Shown: positions 21,715 through 34,503, counted from the first letter of the stretch. The stretch is DNA of 64,000 nt from Roridomyces roridus (GCA_029378245.1 JARKIF010000104.1:52156-116155); one strand, 5' to 3'. The notes: generated by a model not told the origin, from the letters alone. A program made the numbers and translations.

Positions 21715-24384
21715 ATGTTGGCTTCATCCCTTCGTCTCGCGGCACTTGCGCTGCTCCCCTCGGCCTCCTACGCCGCTCAAGTCGTTTTTGACCTCAACAT
21801 TGTCAACGCACAGCTCTCTCCGGATGGTTTCACGCGAGAGTGAGCAGGGCCCTTCGTCTCGATGATATGGCCGCCTCTGAATGCGACATGATTTATAGTA
21901 CCGTGGTACCAAATGGAACCTTCCCTGGCCCTGTATTCACGGTTCAGAAAGGCGACTCTGTGGTCATTCACACGCACAACCAACTGACGGACCCCGGCAT
22001 GCGTCGGAGCACTTCCATCGTATGTACTCCCGTTTCTTTCGTTTTTCAGTCCAGGGCTGATGTTGTGTATATTCTTCTAGCATTGGCACGGCTTCTTCCA
22101 AGCGCGTACCTCGGGGATGGACGGCCCCGCGTTCGTCAACCAGTGCCCCATCGCTCCTGGTACCACCTTCGACTACGTGTTTGACACGGCGGGGCAGACT
22201 GGGAACTACTGGTACCACTCGCATTTGTCAACTCAATACTGCGACGGTCTCCGTGGCGCGTTCGTGGTCTACGGTCAGCATCTCCCTTGTTCCCGAAGCT
22301 ATGAATGACTGAAGGTGTTGCTAGATCCCGATGACCCGCTGAAAGATCTCTAGTACGCCGGGAGTTGATCATGATTTGCGTGAAACTGATGCTATGCATT
22401 CAATTTCCAGCGACGTCGACGATGGTCAGTAAGCTTCGCTGAACACACCTCTCTTCCCCGCTTGGACTCATTGCCTGATTGCACAGAAAGCACCATTATC
22501 ACTCTCGGCGAATGGTACCGTACGTCGCGTCGCTTTTCATCTTCTTCGCGCGGGGTTGACTGACGTTTCTGCAGACGATCTGGCCCCGGACGGTGAGTCT
22601 AGAGCACAGCGGCTGTAACTAAGCTCACCATGGCGTTTAGTCACCAACCAATTCCTCAGTACTCAGATCATCCCGTAAGTCTCCATCTCCACTCTCCGGC
22701 GTCCCGTCGATCAATTGCCTTGCAGGATCATGGACTCTGGTATGTTTTCGGTGTGGGATCTGCACACAGGCTGACTCTTTTTATTCCAGTCCTCATCAAC
22801 GGCAAAGGGTGTGTATCGGTCTACTGAGACCGCGTGCAAATTCACTGACTCGACTGAATTAGACGATACAACGGTGGACTTGCAGGCAAATCTACAGCAA
22901 CGCAAGGTGTTTTATTCAACAGCTAATTGTTTCCCTAGTTCCATATGCTGTGATTACGGTCAAGCAGGGCCTGCGTTATAGGTCAGTTCCATCGCGTTTC
23001 ACTTTCTATATTTTGCGTCGGCGACGACAAGAATCAGTATTCATTGACCGCGGATATCCATCAGGTTCCGAGTATTTTCCTTGTCATGCCGCCCGTTCAT
23101 GACATTGAGCTTCGACAATCATACGTTTGGTTCGTTCTTTTTTATTCCTGCTCCCACACGGCGTTGCTCAGCTCCCCCCGATGATTAGATGTGATGGAGC
23201 TCGACGGCGTCGAGCACGATCCCGTGCCATTCCAGAATGCCGACATTTATGCCGGTGAGTAGCGTACCATCTCATCGCCTTGGAGCTGCGCTGATCGTCG
23301 ACAATAGCTCAGCGGATATCGCTCATCCTTAATGCGAACCAGAGTATTTCCAACTATTGGGTATCCTACGACCGCGTGTCCATGCCGATGACTGAAGCGT
23401 CTTAGATCCGCGCTCCCCCCACCGGAGGAAACCTCGCTTCGAACCCGAACTGTGCATCCTTCCCTGCCTTTCCTTTGGTAACAGAACTCAGCTACTCTTA
23501 GTTAACTCTAGTCTCTCATTGGCTATCCTCCGCTACGAGGGCGCTCCTGCAGTCGAGCCTGGCCCGGATTCGGTCAATGTCGTAGGCGCCAAGTTGGACG
23601 ATAGCTTGATGCATGTGCGCTACTCATCCTGGTATCATCTGCTCCCACTAATCGCGGGAACTTAGCCCATCGCATCCGAGGGACCTGGAAAACTCGGCTC
23701 CGGCCCGGCTGACAAGACGATCATTCTGAACATCTCACAGCCCACCCCGCCGCTGTTTGACATCAACGGAATCGTTCGTGGTTATTTTCATCATGGCTGG
23801 GCTGAATGAACGAACGACTTGATACAGTCCTACGTGTCCCCATCCCTCCCGGTCCTCCTGCAATTGCTTAGCGGTGCGGCCCAACCCACGGACTTCATGC
23901 CTTCGGAACAGGTTATCGTCCTGCCCACCAATGCCATCGTGGACATCGTCATCCCCGGCGCGGGAGCTCATCCATTCCATTGTACGTGAATCCATCCCAG
24001 GTATTGCGGAACCTAACACATAGCGCCCTTCTTAGTGCACGGACACAACTTTGACGTTGTCGTCGAATCACTAAAAACAACAGCCAACTACGTCAACCCA
24101 CCGCGTCGCGACGTCGTTCCCAGTACGTGAATCTTTACACTGGCAGGACAATACTTACCTGAAACTTAGTCAACGGCGGCAACACCACATTCAGATTCTT
24201 CACCGGTAACCCGGGCGCGTGGTTCCTCCATTGCCACATTGACTGGCATCTCGAAGTCGGGCTCGCCGTCGTCTTTGGCGAGTCTCCCGCACTCAACATT
24301 GCCGGCTCGCAATCGCAGATTCAGACCGCCCAGTGGCAGGCGCTGTGCCCCATGTATGATGCTCTTGACCCCGAGTTCCAGTAG
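21715..24384 (+). CDS. Laccase (secreted multicopper oxidase)
   Basis: A gene of more than ten short introns. The product starts with a signal peptide ([20 protein letters not shown]) and is about 520 residues, the normal size. All four copper-ligand motifs are present in order: [35 protein letters not shown] (split by an intron in its first half) and [17 protein letters not shown]. The residue ten positions after the motif-4 cysteine is leucine, a non-coordinating axial residue usual for basidiomycete laccases. The enzyme oxidises phenols and reduces oxygen to water outside the cell, in lignin turnover, pigment formation or morphogenesis. N-glycosylation sites (NGT, NQS, NIS) are scattered. 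I saw no frameshift. The next gene on the same strand begins about 560 bp downstream. Confidence 0.92.
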
Positions 24385-24944
24385 GGACAAGAAGGGATCG
24401 TTAAATCACTTTGGGTCGTTGGAATTACTTTATTGGGTTTCATTGACGATGTCTTACTTATTTGAACTCGAATCAATAATATTGCATACATGCCTTCTTA
24501 CTGAGTATTGGGCTTGTCTCTCCAACAGTCCCTCTCCACCCTACGCGCTCTCCCACCAAGTACAAGATCAGAAACGCGTCAATTCGTGGACAACAAATCG
24601 TATACATATATGTTCAGTCGTTCCTTCAACACGCTACTCCTAAAAACACCAGAGTGCGCATTTCCGCGCAACGTATGGAACTGGACACAGTACATACCCA
24701 GCACAACCGTTTGTTTGGTCCAGTGTACCTCGCTTATCAAACCCTCTTGCTTCCGACCACCATCATCCCTCTGCCCTCCAGACACAGAAGACCCTGGTAC
24801 GATTCTCGATCTGGACGTTTGCGAAGAGCATTTGGCTCGTAATGGGCTGACGTCGGGGCGTCCGCTTAAGCTTCGGGCGGGATCCGAACGACATCTAATA
24901 CGTGTACTCCCCAGCATTCTCTCCTTCTTTTCGCCTCGCCATCC

Positions 24945-26231
24945 ATGTCTCTCGTGGCTCTCTTTGCATGGAGACCATTTCCCTATGGCTGCCTCACTGC
25001 ATTCTACACCATACTTCTCGCCGCGGTGGTATCCCGGCCCAGCTCTCGCCGGCGTCTCTTCTTCCTCCCCCTCCTGGCGATGACGTGGCAACTCCTCTCC
25101 GACGCGCAGGCAGGATACCTCAGCGCCACCTTGTGGTTCTGGTCCCTCCTCACGGCCTCGGATTATATTCTCGTCACTGACGTCCAGCGAGAGCTTCGTC
25201 TCACCGGGGAGCCCGCAGCACAAAGCATCGAGAATGCCCCTCTCATAGTGCGCTTCAAGTGGGCGATAACCCTTCTCTGCAGTTCCCGGGGCATCGGCTG
25301 GGCTCACGGCCCATGCATGCGAATACCGACGGCAACGGATACCTCTCGCTGGACTTTTATCACGAAGCAGATAGTGCGCTTCATCGCCTCCCAGCTCCTC
25401 TTTGACGCCGTCAACCTACATACACGGTGCAACCCGGCGCTGGTCGATCGTTTGGGACTCGTGCATGTGGGGTTGGCGTGGCGCGTCATAGGAACGGTTG
25501 GATGGGCGGCGGGTGCTGCGGCGGCACTTGTTGGTGGGCACGCTGCGGCGGCGATTTTCTCTGTCGCATTGGGATTTTCGAGGCCCGACGAGTGGTATCC
25601 GGTATTTGGAGACCTTGCAGATACGGCGAGTCTACGGAAATTCTGGTCGTAAGTGTCATATATATGGGTGGCTCTCAGAAGCACTCACTGCAATATCTCC
25701 CTCTCACACGAGGCTGGCATCAATTCTTTCGACGTGTGGGTCCCCTCACATTCATTCCGCCATCCACGTGCTTATAAATACGATTTCTGCCATTCTTAGG
25801 CCCTTACTGCACACGCCCGATTTGCTTCAGGCACCATGCTCGGACTCCAACACGGATCGACCTGTGCACTTTGTGTCGAAATCGTCGTTGCGTTCCTGCT
25901 CTCGGGTTTCGTGCATTACCTCGGCGAGCTCATTCCCCTCCGGGCTGCCGGCGAGCAGAGTGGGTCCATCGTCTTCTTTGGCATCCAGCCCGTTGGGATT
26001 GCGCTGGAGACGCTCGTCGTGCGGTCATCACTGGGCGCCGCCTGCCGTAGGAATCTCAGCAAGGAGGCGCGGACGGCGTTTGGGTGCGTTTGGGTATTGT
26101 CGTGGTTCGTGGTGACGCTGCCGATTATGCAGGACCCCATCATAAGGACCGGCGAGCTCGAGTCGAGGGTCAACTTTAGTGTCATTATGTGGATGTGGAA
26201 CGGCACATGGGAATTACCGCAGCGGATGTAG
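24945..26231 (+). CDS. Wax-synthase-like membrane acyltransferase, splice junction unresolved
   Basis: Exon 1 (24945-about 25648) encodes a multi-helix protein with the fungal wax-synthase-like hallmark RGIGWAHGP and the segment DTASLRKFWS. Downstream, GWHQFFRR (about 25713-25731) completes the FW..WHQ motif. A 99-bp intron (25732-25830) then joins cleanly to TMLGLQHGSTC and hydrophobic helices (VEIVVAFLLSGFVHYLG) up to the stop at 26231. These proteins are MBOAT-related O-acyltransferases, found in wax ester synthesis and as acetyltransferases in terpenoid pathways. The GTAAGT donor at 25649 fits, but no AG acceptor gives the frame needed for WHQFFRR: the only nearby one is off by one base. 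Either a small deletion damaged the acceptor or the real splice differs. The gene may be a young pseudogene. Confidence 0.7.
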
Positions 26232-26239
26232 CTGATCCA

Positions 26240-27170
26240 TTTATGTGGCTTGTATGTGGCGGAACATTTACTGGCACGTTATTCCACTGGCATAGCTGCC
26301 GAATGTAGTCACGACTCACGAGAGCTCTGGACCCTGATGTAGAAGGGTCGGTGAGCTCAAGGTGCGAGGGCTGATCGGAATCGGTACTGCCGAGGGTATC
26401 CGCATCGTAGTCAGCACTCGAGGGAGTCTGTGAGATGGTTGGAAGAGAGAGGCAAAGTTGAAAGCGCGCGCACAGCCTCGAGACCAATCAATTCCGCGTG
26501 ATGTGGATCAGAGCCTCGCTTATCAAATCCATCTTGCTTCCCACCACGACTTGACCAATGACCACACCTGGGAATCCCCTACTGACGGCTTCTTCAAGTT
26601 CTTGGTCTGAACACTGGATCGCTTAACATCGTTCCCACTGTCAGGCTCTCGCCAGGAATCTCCGTGAGCCGCCAACGCCGTCTGTCGGGCTCCCGTATCC
26701 TCAGGAGGCACATCCATGATGGACCGCTGCTTTGGGCGACCTCCTTTTCCCTCGAAATGTATCAATAGTCCATTCCGACACACCATTCCTTCCTTGACAG
26801 CGACATCCAGCGATCTTGGGTGATGGATAAGGGTGTAACAAAGTCTTCCTCTGGGTCTGGTGACTCGATGCTCCTTCTACACTGGGCAATCTTCCCCACT
26901 CGCGCAAGACTTCTTTCTCGTTCCTATCATCGGGGTCGCCCAATTTACGATTCGCTTCTGATTCCGCTCGATTTCTCTCTCGCTTTACCCCAAATTGAAG
27001 GTACGTTTCAATCTCATTGGAGTAAACCTGTATTTCTTCTCAGGGTACGCCCCGAGCTGCCGCTGCGCTGCCTGCGCTCCATGTGCAAGCACGCACGTGG
27101 CTCGGCGCACAATCGGCCCTGCCTCTTATAAGAGGAAGTAATACACTCACGAAATAGGCGCATTCGCTGC
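26240..27170. other. Intergenic stretch, no supported gene
   Basis: Only short unrelated frames are seen on both strands. A TATA-like TTATAAGA at about 27126 lies roughly 45 bp before the next start and probably belongs to the phosphoesterase gene. Confidence 0.35.
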
Positions 27171-27174
27171 GACC

Positions 27175-28846
27175 ATGGTCAACACCACCGCCGTCCTGCT
27201 CGGCCTCCTGGCGAGCACCACCTCCGTCGTCGAGAACGTCAGCAACTCTCTCTTCGGGAATGTCACCGGGCCCAGTCCTGTGGCAGCCGCGGCGCCCGCT
27301 GTGACCTCCACCATCACGCCTCCGCCATTTGGCTACACAGCGGGATCGCCGGAGTCTGTCGCGAACTTGAAAGACAAGATCAAGCGTGTTGTTTGGATCC
27401 TTCTAGAGAACCGGTCGTTCGACAATATCCTGGGTGGTGTTGCCCGACCTGGTCTGGATAATCCGACCAACAATGGGAATGTGTGTAATCCGGTGGATGT
27501 GACCCAGCCGAATGGGACGACGCTCTGCACGAGGCTCAAGGACTTTGATTCGATTGCGAATGACCCTGGTGTGTACGCCAAAACAGATGGTTTGACGATG
27601 ATCCTACTTCTTTGCAGACCACAGTGTGACGGGGAACAACTTTGAATTCTACGGACAGTTCGCACCGGACAATACTGCGATTCAGAATGGGACACTAGTG
27701 GCAACGAACCAGGGCTTCGTCGAGAAGCAGACGATCTCGTATTCAACCATCACCGCAAATGTTGCCGCGGAGGAGGTCATGGGGTACTACTCTGAGGCGG
27801 AGGTGCCCACGATGGTCGAGATCGTGGACGAGTTCTTGACGTTCAACTATTGGTTCTCTTGTATTCCAGGGGTGCGCCGCTCTATTTCCCTCTCCCTCGC
27901 CGTCACTGACAATCATCTTAGCCCACGAATCCCAATCGTGCCTGCGCGTTATCGGGTACCTCGGGCGGACATGGATTCAACGACGAGTTCTTCGAAGACG
28001 CCGGGCTCAATTTCACAAGCATCTTCCAGGCTGCCAGCGAGAAGGATGTCACGTGGCTCAATTACGACGGGACCAATGGGGCGTTTGCGCCGGATGCCCT
28101 ATTTTATACCTGGACGGAGGAGAATGCCAAGAATAACGTCGTGCCGATTGAGAACTTTTTCCAGGACGCATATCTGGGTTTGCTTCCCCAGCTTTCTTAC
28201 CTCAACCCGTCGTGTTGTGGGGCGAACAGTAATTCGATGCATCCTACAGGGAATGTTTCTTTCGGCCAGGTACGTGGATAAATCGGAAAGATGGGCGATC
28301 CTGACGATGGGCGATCCTGACTATCTCCACTGCAGATCTTCGTGAAGCAAGTTTACGATGCGCTTCGACAGGGACCACAGTGGGACGAGACTCTCCTCGT
28401 TCTCACGTACGACGAATCAGGTGCTCACTCTTCCTTCCCTCCCACCGCTCTTGTAAACATTCACACACGCAGGCGGCTTCCACGACCACGTAGCCTCTCC
28501 GCTCGCCGTCCCCACCGACAACCTCAGCTACACCGAAACGGCACACAACGGGCAAAGCTACACCTTCCATTTCGACCGCCTCGGCGGGCGCATGCCGACG
28601 TTCCTCATCTCGCCTTTCGTCCCCAAGGCGCATATTGAGAACTTTGGTACGAATCCGGCTACGGGGCAGGCTGAGGCGTATAGTGCGACTTCGGTGCTCA
28701 AGACCCTTGGGCTGTTGTGGGATATCGAGGATTTCACGGACAGGGTTAGTAATTCGCCGAGTTTTGATCATTTGATTGGGCCGACGATGAGGGTGGATCC
28801 GCCGTTGGTGTTCCCGGTGCCGAAGCCGTTCCCCAATGATGTGTAG
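27175..28846 (+). CDS. Secreted phosphoesterase family protein (phospholipase C/acid phosphatase type)
   Basis: Five exons separated by four small introns (starting near 27570, 27872, 28270 and 28420) join to about 480 residues. The N-terminus (MVNTTAVLLGLLAST) looks like a signal peptide. The family signature VVWILLENRSFDNILG follows at about residue 70; its ENRSFD block supplies the metal ligand and nucleophile region of the PF04185 phosphoesterases. Later blocks are SGTSGGHGFNDEFF, SMHPTGNVSFGQ (the H-P motif) and VLTYDESGGFHDHV (the second metal site). The C-terminus reads DFTDRVSNSPSFDHL. Members hydrolyse phospholipids or phosphate monoesters outside the cell, which suits phosphate scavenging. 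The NGT and NFT sites suggest glycosylation. No defects seen. Confidence 0.88.
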
Positions 28847-29393
28847 TTTTTCTTTTTCTTCTTTGGGTTGGGATTTGAATGTATGAATGTATGAATACTG
28901 CTCCGAAAGAAACGAGTGGAGTATGAAATCGACCCGCTATCCTTCACCAAGCGCCAAGTCCTCAAGTTCAGGCCGAAGGTTCAGAATCAAATTGCGATGT
29001 GAGTCTGATTTCTGCCGTCAAGTCCGAAGCACCCGTCGTATGTCGTTACAGGTTCGAACTGTTTCAAATACGTTTGGGATCCGTGGCTGACCGGGAATTT
29101 TGTAAGTCAAAGCCTCAATTTATCTTGGGTTTGAGTGGTCAGTGTAGGTTTTGTTTCGACTCCTGCCCAACTCCTGCCGCTGTGCCGTGTAAGCTAAGTA
29201 TTATGATGGATCACATTGCGACACAAATGAAATATCCACGATTTGTGGGCACGGTGAGTCAAAGCATTCCAGAGAGTTGAAACGTTAGATTCACGAGGAT
29301 GAGAGGACAAGATTGTTTCCAAATTGTGACATTGTTTGGACTCGATGCTGATGGCAAGCACCTGTCAATCACACTCTCTCTTCCTCTCCCACC

Positions 29394-30837
29394 ATGGTCC
29401 TCGAAAAACGGAAACGAAACGGCGAGTTCGAGGTCTGGACTCCGGCGAGCTCTTCGCCCACCTCGACGCCTATACCATCCTCCGCCATCGCCCCCGTCTC
29501 GTCGCCCCAAATCCACGTGCCACCCGCGAAAAAAGCTCGTCGAGACTCGTACCCCGCGCCGATTCCGAGCAGCTCTTCGGCCTACGCGATTCCAGAGTCC
29601 TTCCCGACTCATTCTCAGCCAGTTTCAACCGCCCAGAAGGCCAGTCCAGGGAAAGAGAAGGCACCGCCAGCAGAGAAGCGGGGTGCGGTATTCAAGAAGA
29701 AGTGTCCTCAGAATATCTTGGATAGGGTTGAGCGGGTGTTGACCCAGCGGTGCGTCCCCCTCTTTGAGGCATTACGAATGCTCTACTGACGGCCGTCTAG
29801 CTTCTTCATGGTCGATCGCAGTCGTGTCGAAGGGGAGCTGAAGGAAGAGTTTCAGGTCTTGGGATCTACGGGGAACGTGCGTGGCCTGACTATTCGCTCT
29901 CACTCGTCTGAACAGCCAACTTGTAGATCTACACTGTGACCATACAGCAGAGACCGAGCTGCAACTGCCCCGACGCGCAGAAGGGAAATCATTGCAAGCA
30001 TATCGTGCGTCGCCTTTGAGCTCATATCAGCCAGAATCCTGACGATCGTAGTTATTCATCTATCTCAAAGGTGGGGGCCTCTCTGCTCCCGCGAGTCGTG
30101 ATTGATTCTCCGCCCCAGTACTCCAAGTTCCCCAAAGCTCCGGCTCATGGTATCAAAAGTGCGTGCCACTCTTCACCTTCGCTTGTTCCTCACCCGGAAG
30201 CTCCGCCCAGAGCCCTCCTCACATCCGAACTCGAAACTGTCTTTGCTGAAGCGCCACTTGCTCCCAACGCCCTTGCCCACCCACGCATCCGCGAAGCCTA
30301 CGCCCGCGCCACAGGCAAGGTACCCGAGGACGGTGGCCCGCCCTCTACGCCCGAAGCCGCTGGTCCCAAGAAGCGCATACCCGGCGAGGAGGACGATTGT
30401 CCGATTTGCTACGATGTTATGCACGGTGTGGACGAGAAGAAGCTGACGTTCTGCGAGACGTGTGGGAATGCGGTTCATGGGGAGTGCTTTGCCCAATGTA
30501 CGTCTCCTTTCGTCTCCATTGCTTTCAATGCTGATATCTATCGTAGGGAAGCAGACGGCGCAGAAGGGGCATAACAAGTTGACGTGTATTTACTGCCGCG
30601 CCGAATGGCCTTCCGTTTCGACGGGTGCTTCTGGCTCGGGTGCTGGCGCGGCGCGTACGACGGCGGGTGGGTATCTCAATATCTCGGGGGTGGCCGGTGT
30701 GAGTCCCGTGCGCGATACTTCGACTTGTAAGTCTCTGTATGCATGCATTACAGCGTTACTTATCTTGTTTTCAAGATTACCAAGGCCCACGTAGAGGGCG
30801 GCCGTATTATGGGTATAATTCATACGACGACTATTGA
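29394..30837 (+). CDS. SWIM and RING-type zinc finger protein, probable E3 ubiquitin ligase
   Basis: Start in a CACCATGG context. At least seven introns splice in frame. The N-terminus is low-complexity and basic (KRKRNGEFEVW, PPAKKARR, a likely nuclear signal). Next comes the SWIM domain, CNCPDAQKGNHCKHI (C-x-C-xn-C-x-H), preceded by YTVTIQQRPS. After a linker rich in proline and alanine comes a RING-like domain: CPIC, CETC, VHGEC and CIYCRAEW supply eight zinc ligands. The arrangement SWIM then RING is that of ZSWIM2/MEX-type ligases, which add ubiquitin and bind E2 through the RING. The C-terminus is glycine- and tyrosine-rich (YYGYNSYDDY). The gene converges with the minus-strand gene at 30974-32256, with 136 bp between stops. 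Confidence 0.85.
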
Positions 30838-30973
30838 TTGGTAGGCGGCGTTCAAGAATCGGATAAGATCCTGTATTCTGTGAGTTTTCGAGTCTCGTTA
30901 TCATCCATACAGCCTCCTGACTCGCAGCCGCAGAAATTGTACAAACGAAATGAACATCTTGACACGACCCATT

Positions 30974-32256
30974 TTACTTCATCTCCGTCAAACTCGTCTT
31001 CCTCCGAACTGCAATCCGAGCTCGATGTGATTCCACCAGCCGCGTGACCTCTGGATCGCCCTCATTTACAGAAGCATAATTTCTCATCGCTGCCTCGACG
31101 GCTCTCTGGTGCCGGAAGGTTTTGCCTCGGTGTGGATCATCGGAGACTATAACGCATGAGAAACGTTGATATCTGTATGCCGAGCCGAGGGCGGCGAACT
31201 CTCGAAGGGAGGGTAGGTGCGTCGTGACCGTTGACATTAGCAACGACTGGAAACAGAAATTGGTGAGCTTCTATGTATTTGCACTTGAAACAACAAACGC
31301 GGCGTACCACGCCATTCACCGGGTCGCGGTGGGGGACAGTCATCTCCAGTGTTTTCAGATTGGTCAGACTCGAAATTGCAGCGGCGTTGCGCGCTGACAG
31401 CGCCCAGTTGGAATTCGGTGCAGGGATCTGGCGGTACTGCCGGATGGGCAACTTGGCGCTGCAGATCAAAGACGACAGCGTGCCGGCGTGGCGAGGGAGG
31501 ATGTCCGCGAAGAAACGGTCTGCGAGGACATTTCTCTTGTCTTCTGCTGCGGAGAACGTGAGGGATTCCAGGGTGGAGTACGAGGCGAGGTAGTCGAGGA
31601 GGGCTGTGTCGGGAGTGGGGACCTCCAGGGAGGTGAGGTGCATGCCTCGCTCCGACAGGACGGGCCAGAGCTCGGTGAACGCGTGGGGGTCGTAGCGCGC
31701 CTTGGCGTGCCTTGCGAGGCTGAGACTACGGAGTTTGGTGAATGAGAGAAGGGCGCCCTGAATGATTGGGTATGTCCATTCGAGGTCGTCCTCGTGGATG
31801 GTCCAACTAATGGAAAGGTTTACGTTCAGAAACGGTAACAGTTGGGGCATGTATGAAGATCAGTGAGTGGCTCACTGGATGGAATGCAATTCCTTGAGCG
31901 ACGTCAGGAACTGGGAGAGAGGTGTATTGATCCCGTCAAACGCATTCTCCCACTCGTACCCGCCTAGGCATCGGATAACGAGGTGCTGTCCGAACTGGGA
32001 CCACCCGGAGTACGACTCGACGTCGAGGTGCGCTGGATTGTCCAGGATTGGAGGTAAATCCAAGATGATAGGGGTGGATTGGAAGAATGAAGGTGAGACG
32101 ATGAGATCAAAGGCTTTGCATGCGGCGCGGAGGGATGCGCGGTCGGTGGGCGAGATCTGTGGGCAGTGATTATGAGGATGCAAGCGAGATGAGAACGAGC
32201 TATGGTTGAACCTGGTCGCTGATCAGTAGCAAGACGTCAGCGCAGAGGGCGGGCAT
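30974..32256 (-). CDS. F-box/LRR-like protein
   Basis: Exon 1 (32256-32212) encodes MPALCADVLLLISDQ; a 55-bp intron follows. Exon 2 from 32156 reads ISPTDRASLRAACKAF, which completes an F-box-like helix pair. Then come LRR-like segments: LTSLKELHSI, FTKLRSLSLARH, HLTSLEVPTP, STLESLTFSA, LTNLKTLEMTV. Introns near 31885-31807 and 31305-31240 connect the exons in frame, and the stop is at 30974. It is not closely related to the cluster at 17741-20685: its F-box region lacks PPELE and WRVK. The probable role is substrate recognition for an SCF ligase; substrate unknown. An alternative reading of the second intron would keep some extra residues (MPQLLPFLNV). Confidence 0.7.
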
Positions 32257-32743
32257 TGGGGATGAAAGAAGAATCACAACTCCCGCACTTTATCTATCGT
32301 GAACATAGGGGTTGCTCGAGTCACGCTTCGGCCCTTCGCATGCCGTCGGGACTCATGATCCGAGTCATATGTGGTTTCCGTTCTCCCATCGAGTCACCCC
32401 TCCTTTCCAGGTTGGTTTTTGCTCTTCTGAACTGTTTCATCTCCGCCGGCGGAAAACTGACTGAGTCCGACGACGGCAATTTGGCGTTGGTTCGTCCAGC
32501 GCGGGAGGACTTGTGCCGGTGCTATCAATCGCGCAGCTAGTCTCTCGTAGATGGCCTCTAGTTCATCTGACGATACAAGTATGGGGTACAAGTAACTTAT
32601 GTGGATGATTATACTTAGAGTCTGTGATCAAACTCGAGCCCTTGGCAGGGGCACCGGTGTACGTCGTGTCATCTGTATCGGGGAGCAAATACAGTAAGTA
32701 AGTCATACAATTACAGAGACCGTGTAAACACATCCCAGTGAAT

Positions 32744-33367
32744 TTAAGACCAAACGAACAACCCCCGTGGCCTATCCACCGTGGCAACCCACATACCCCG
32801 ATAGTCCATTCCAAGGGTCCAAAGCACAGTATTCCCCAGTAGGAGATCCGCACCATGGAATGGTTCATAGCTCCCCGTCCAGGCACTCTCCAGCCGGCGC
32901 TGTACATCATGCCGTCGAACGGATTCTTGTACAGCGGGCGACAGGTCGGTATACGAGGTGAGCGGCCTATCCACCAGGTGCTGCAGGAACTCGACGAAAT
33001 TCGCCGTGGTCATCCCTCGGAACGCGAGGCCCGTATTGACCTCGCATAGTACCTCGTTCTGGATGTTGCATACGAAAATTGTGGTGAATGCGGAGATGTG
33101 ATCAGTGAGCAGTGTGGTGTGGACGGAGGAAAGTCCGGCGAACTGTTCGAGGTCAATGGGGAAGAGGGGTTGAGGTTGGATTTCGTGCGCGGGTTGCACG
33201 TCGTTGAGGAGGTGGTCGGGCACGTCCAGTGGGAGATCAATGAAAGGTATACGCGGAGCGGGCGGACACTGTCTTGATTGTTTGAGCAACCCAGGAAAAA
33301 TCGGAATATTTCGGCCGTGCAAGCCGAGGCGCAGGGCGCACCTGAATGATGCGGTCGAAATACGCAT
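32744..33367 (-). CDS. Hypothetical protein at the left end of duplication copy B
   Basis: A 207-codon minus-strand frame starting MRISTASFRCALRLG. It contains proline-rich sequence (PPAPRIPFIDLPL) and a region with alternating polar and hydrophobic residues (TTLLTDHISAFTTIFV). A second frame over 32563-32910 is also conserved in copy A (residues such as AMSHSMVRISYLGML and GLPWWIGHG), and both frames stay open in the shared part, so which one is translated is unclear. Copy A lacks the sequence for the N-terminal two thirds. I do not recognise the family. An intron near 32930 could join the first half to the second frame. Confidence 0.35.
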   Translation of the reverse strand: MRISTASFRCALRLGLHGRNIPIFPGLLKQSRQCPPAPRIPFIDLPLDVPDHLLNDVQPAHEIQPQPLFPIDLEQFAGLSSVHTTLLTDHISAFTTIFVCNIQNEVLCEVNTGLAFRGMTTANFVEFLQHLVDRPLTSYTDLSPAVQESVRRHDVQRRLESAWTGSYEPFHGADLLLGNTVLWTLGMDYRGMWVATVDRPRGLFVWS

Positions 33368-33817
33368 CAGACTTTGCGTCGCGCCCGCGGGAGGCCTTTC
33401 AAAATGTCAGCCCTGGCCCTAGAATTCATTGCGGCGAGTTCACAAGGCGACGCCGGGTGACATGGATCGGCTTGATACACTGAATTCAGAATACGAGAGT
33501 GTATGCCACTCGAGGTCGACATACCGCTGTCTGAATGGTGAGGATCTGCGTCAATGCAGACGTCTTTGAGCAGAAGAGTCCATTCAGAATGAGATTTACG
33601 CACCGTACGAGAACCGCCGGGTCGGTAGCTCGTCATCTGTGAAGACGGTGGTCAACGCAGTAAAGGGCGGTTTACTCAGAGCACGCACGTAGGACCACCC
33701 TGAAGGAGAGTTGTCTACCATAGCCTACTGCGGTGGGGACTGGGGCGACAGATGGAAGAGATGGGGGGATAGGGAAGCAGCAATTCCGGTCTTGATGGCC
33801 ATTTAAACAGCCTCGCC

Positions 33818-34311
33818 CAAGGGGGCACCGGGATCGAAATTTCGTACCGGGGGAGGGGGGGGGGGTCCCGAGCGGGCTCGAAAAAAACTTCTACCTGTAT
33901 ATTAGTAAAGGTGTTTTGGAGCATGTAAACACCATTTTACCAGTTCAGATTGTGCTATAACCACTCAGGGTAGCCTCCCAACCACCAGAACTTTGAATTG
34001 ATCGAAATTTCCAAATTGGGAATGATATATTACATAATACAGCCTGTCCTCACAAGACATTCCCACAGAAAACAAGTGGATCATTGCTCAGGCCGACATG
34101 GGATGGGTCTGATTGACACTGGGGCCCTTCAACAAGCTTGTAATCAATATTTTTTGTATGGTTGGGAGCCGCAGATTGCTCGGACCGCCGGTAAATCACA
34201 TGACCGTGGAAATGATCTGCCTTATATAGGAGGGGAGGGGGGGGGGTCCAGCCAGGGTCGAAAAAAACTTTTCGACCCTATATCCGAAATTCCGATCCCG
34301 ATGCCCCCTTG
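33818..34311. mobile_element. hAT-type MITE (non-autonomous)
   Basis: A 494-bp element flanked by an exact 8-bp direct repeat GCCTCGCC (33810-33817 and 34312-34319). It has inverted ends that begin CAAGGGGGCA and match over about 27 positions with two mismatches (second part GGGATCG.AATTTCG). The 8-bp target duplication and CA-starting ends are those of the hAT superfamily. The interior holds a direct-repeated G-run plus CGAAAAAAACTT segment near each end and no transposase frame. The matching site in copy A (about 11910-11935) lacks the element. Confidence 0.9.
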
Positions 34312-34503
34312 GCCTCGCCCACATTGTGTAAGAAACACTGATGAGGCTCCCCGCAGGTTATACCGGTTGCAAAAGGGTCTCATCACGGGCGAGGCGGTAC
34401 ATACTACCACAAACAGGGCGAAGGAAAGATCCCGTCAAAGGTAATGAAGGATAAAAGATGTCGTCAAGGGAAAACGGAAGAATGTGTGTATTGGAAAGAG
34501 CAG

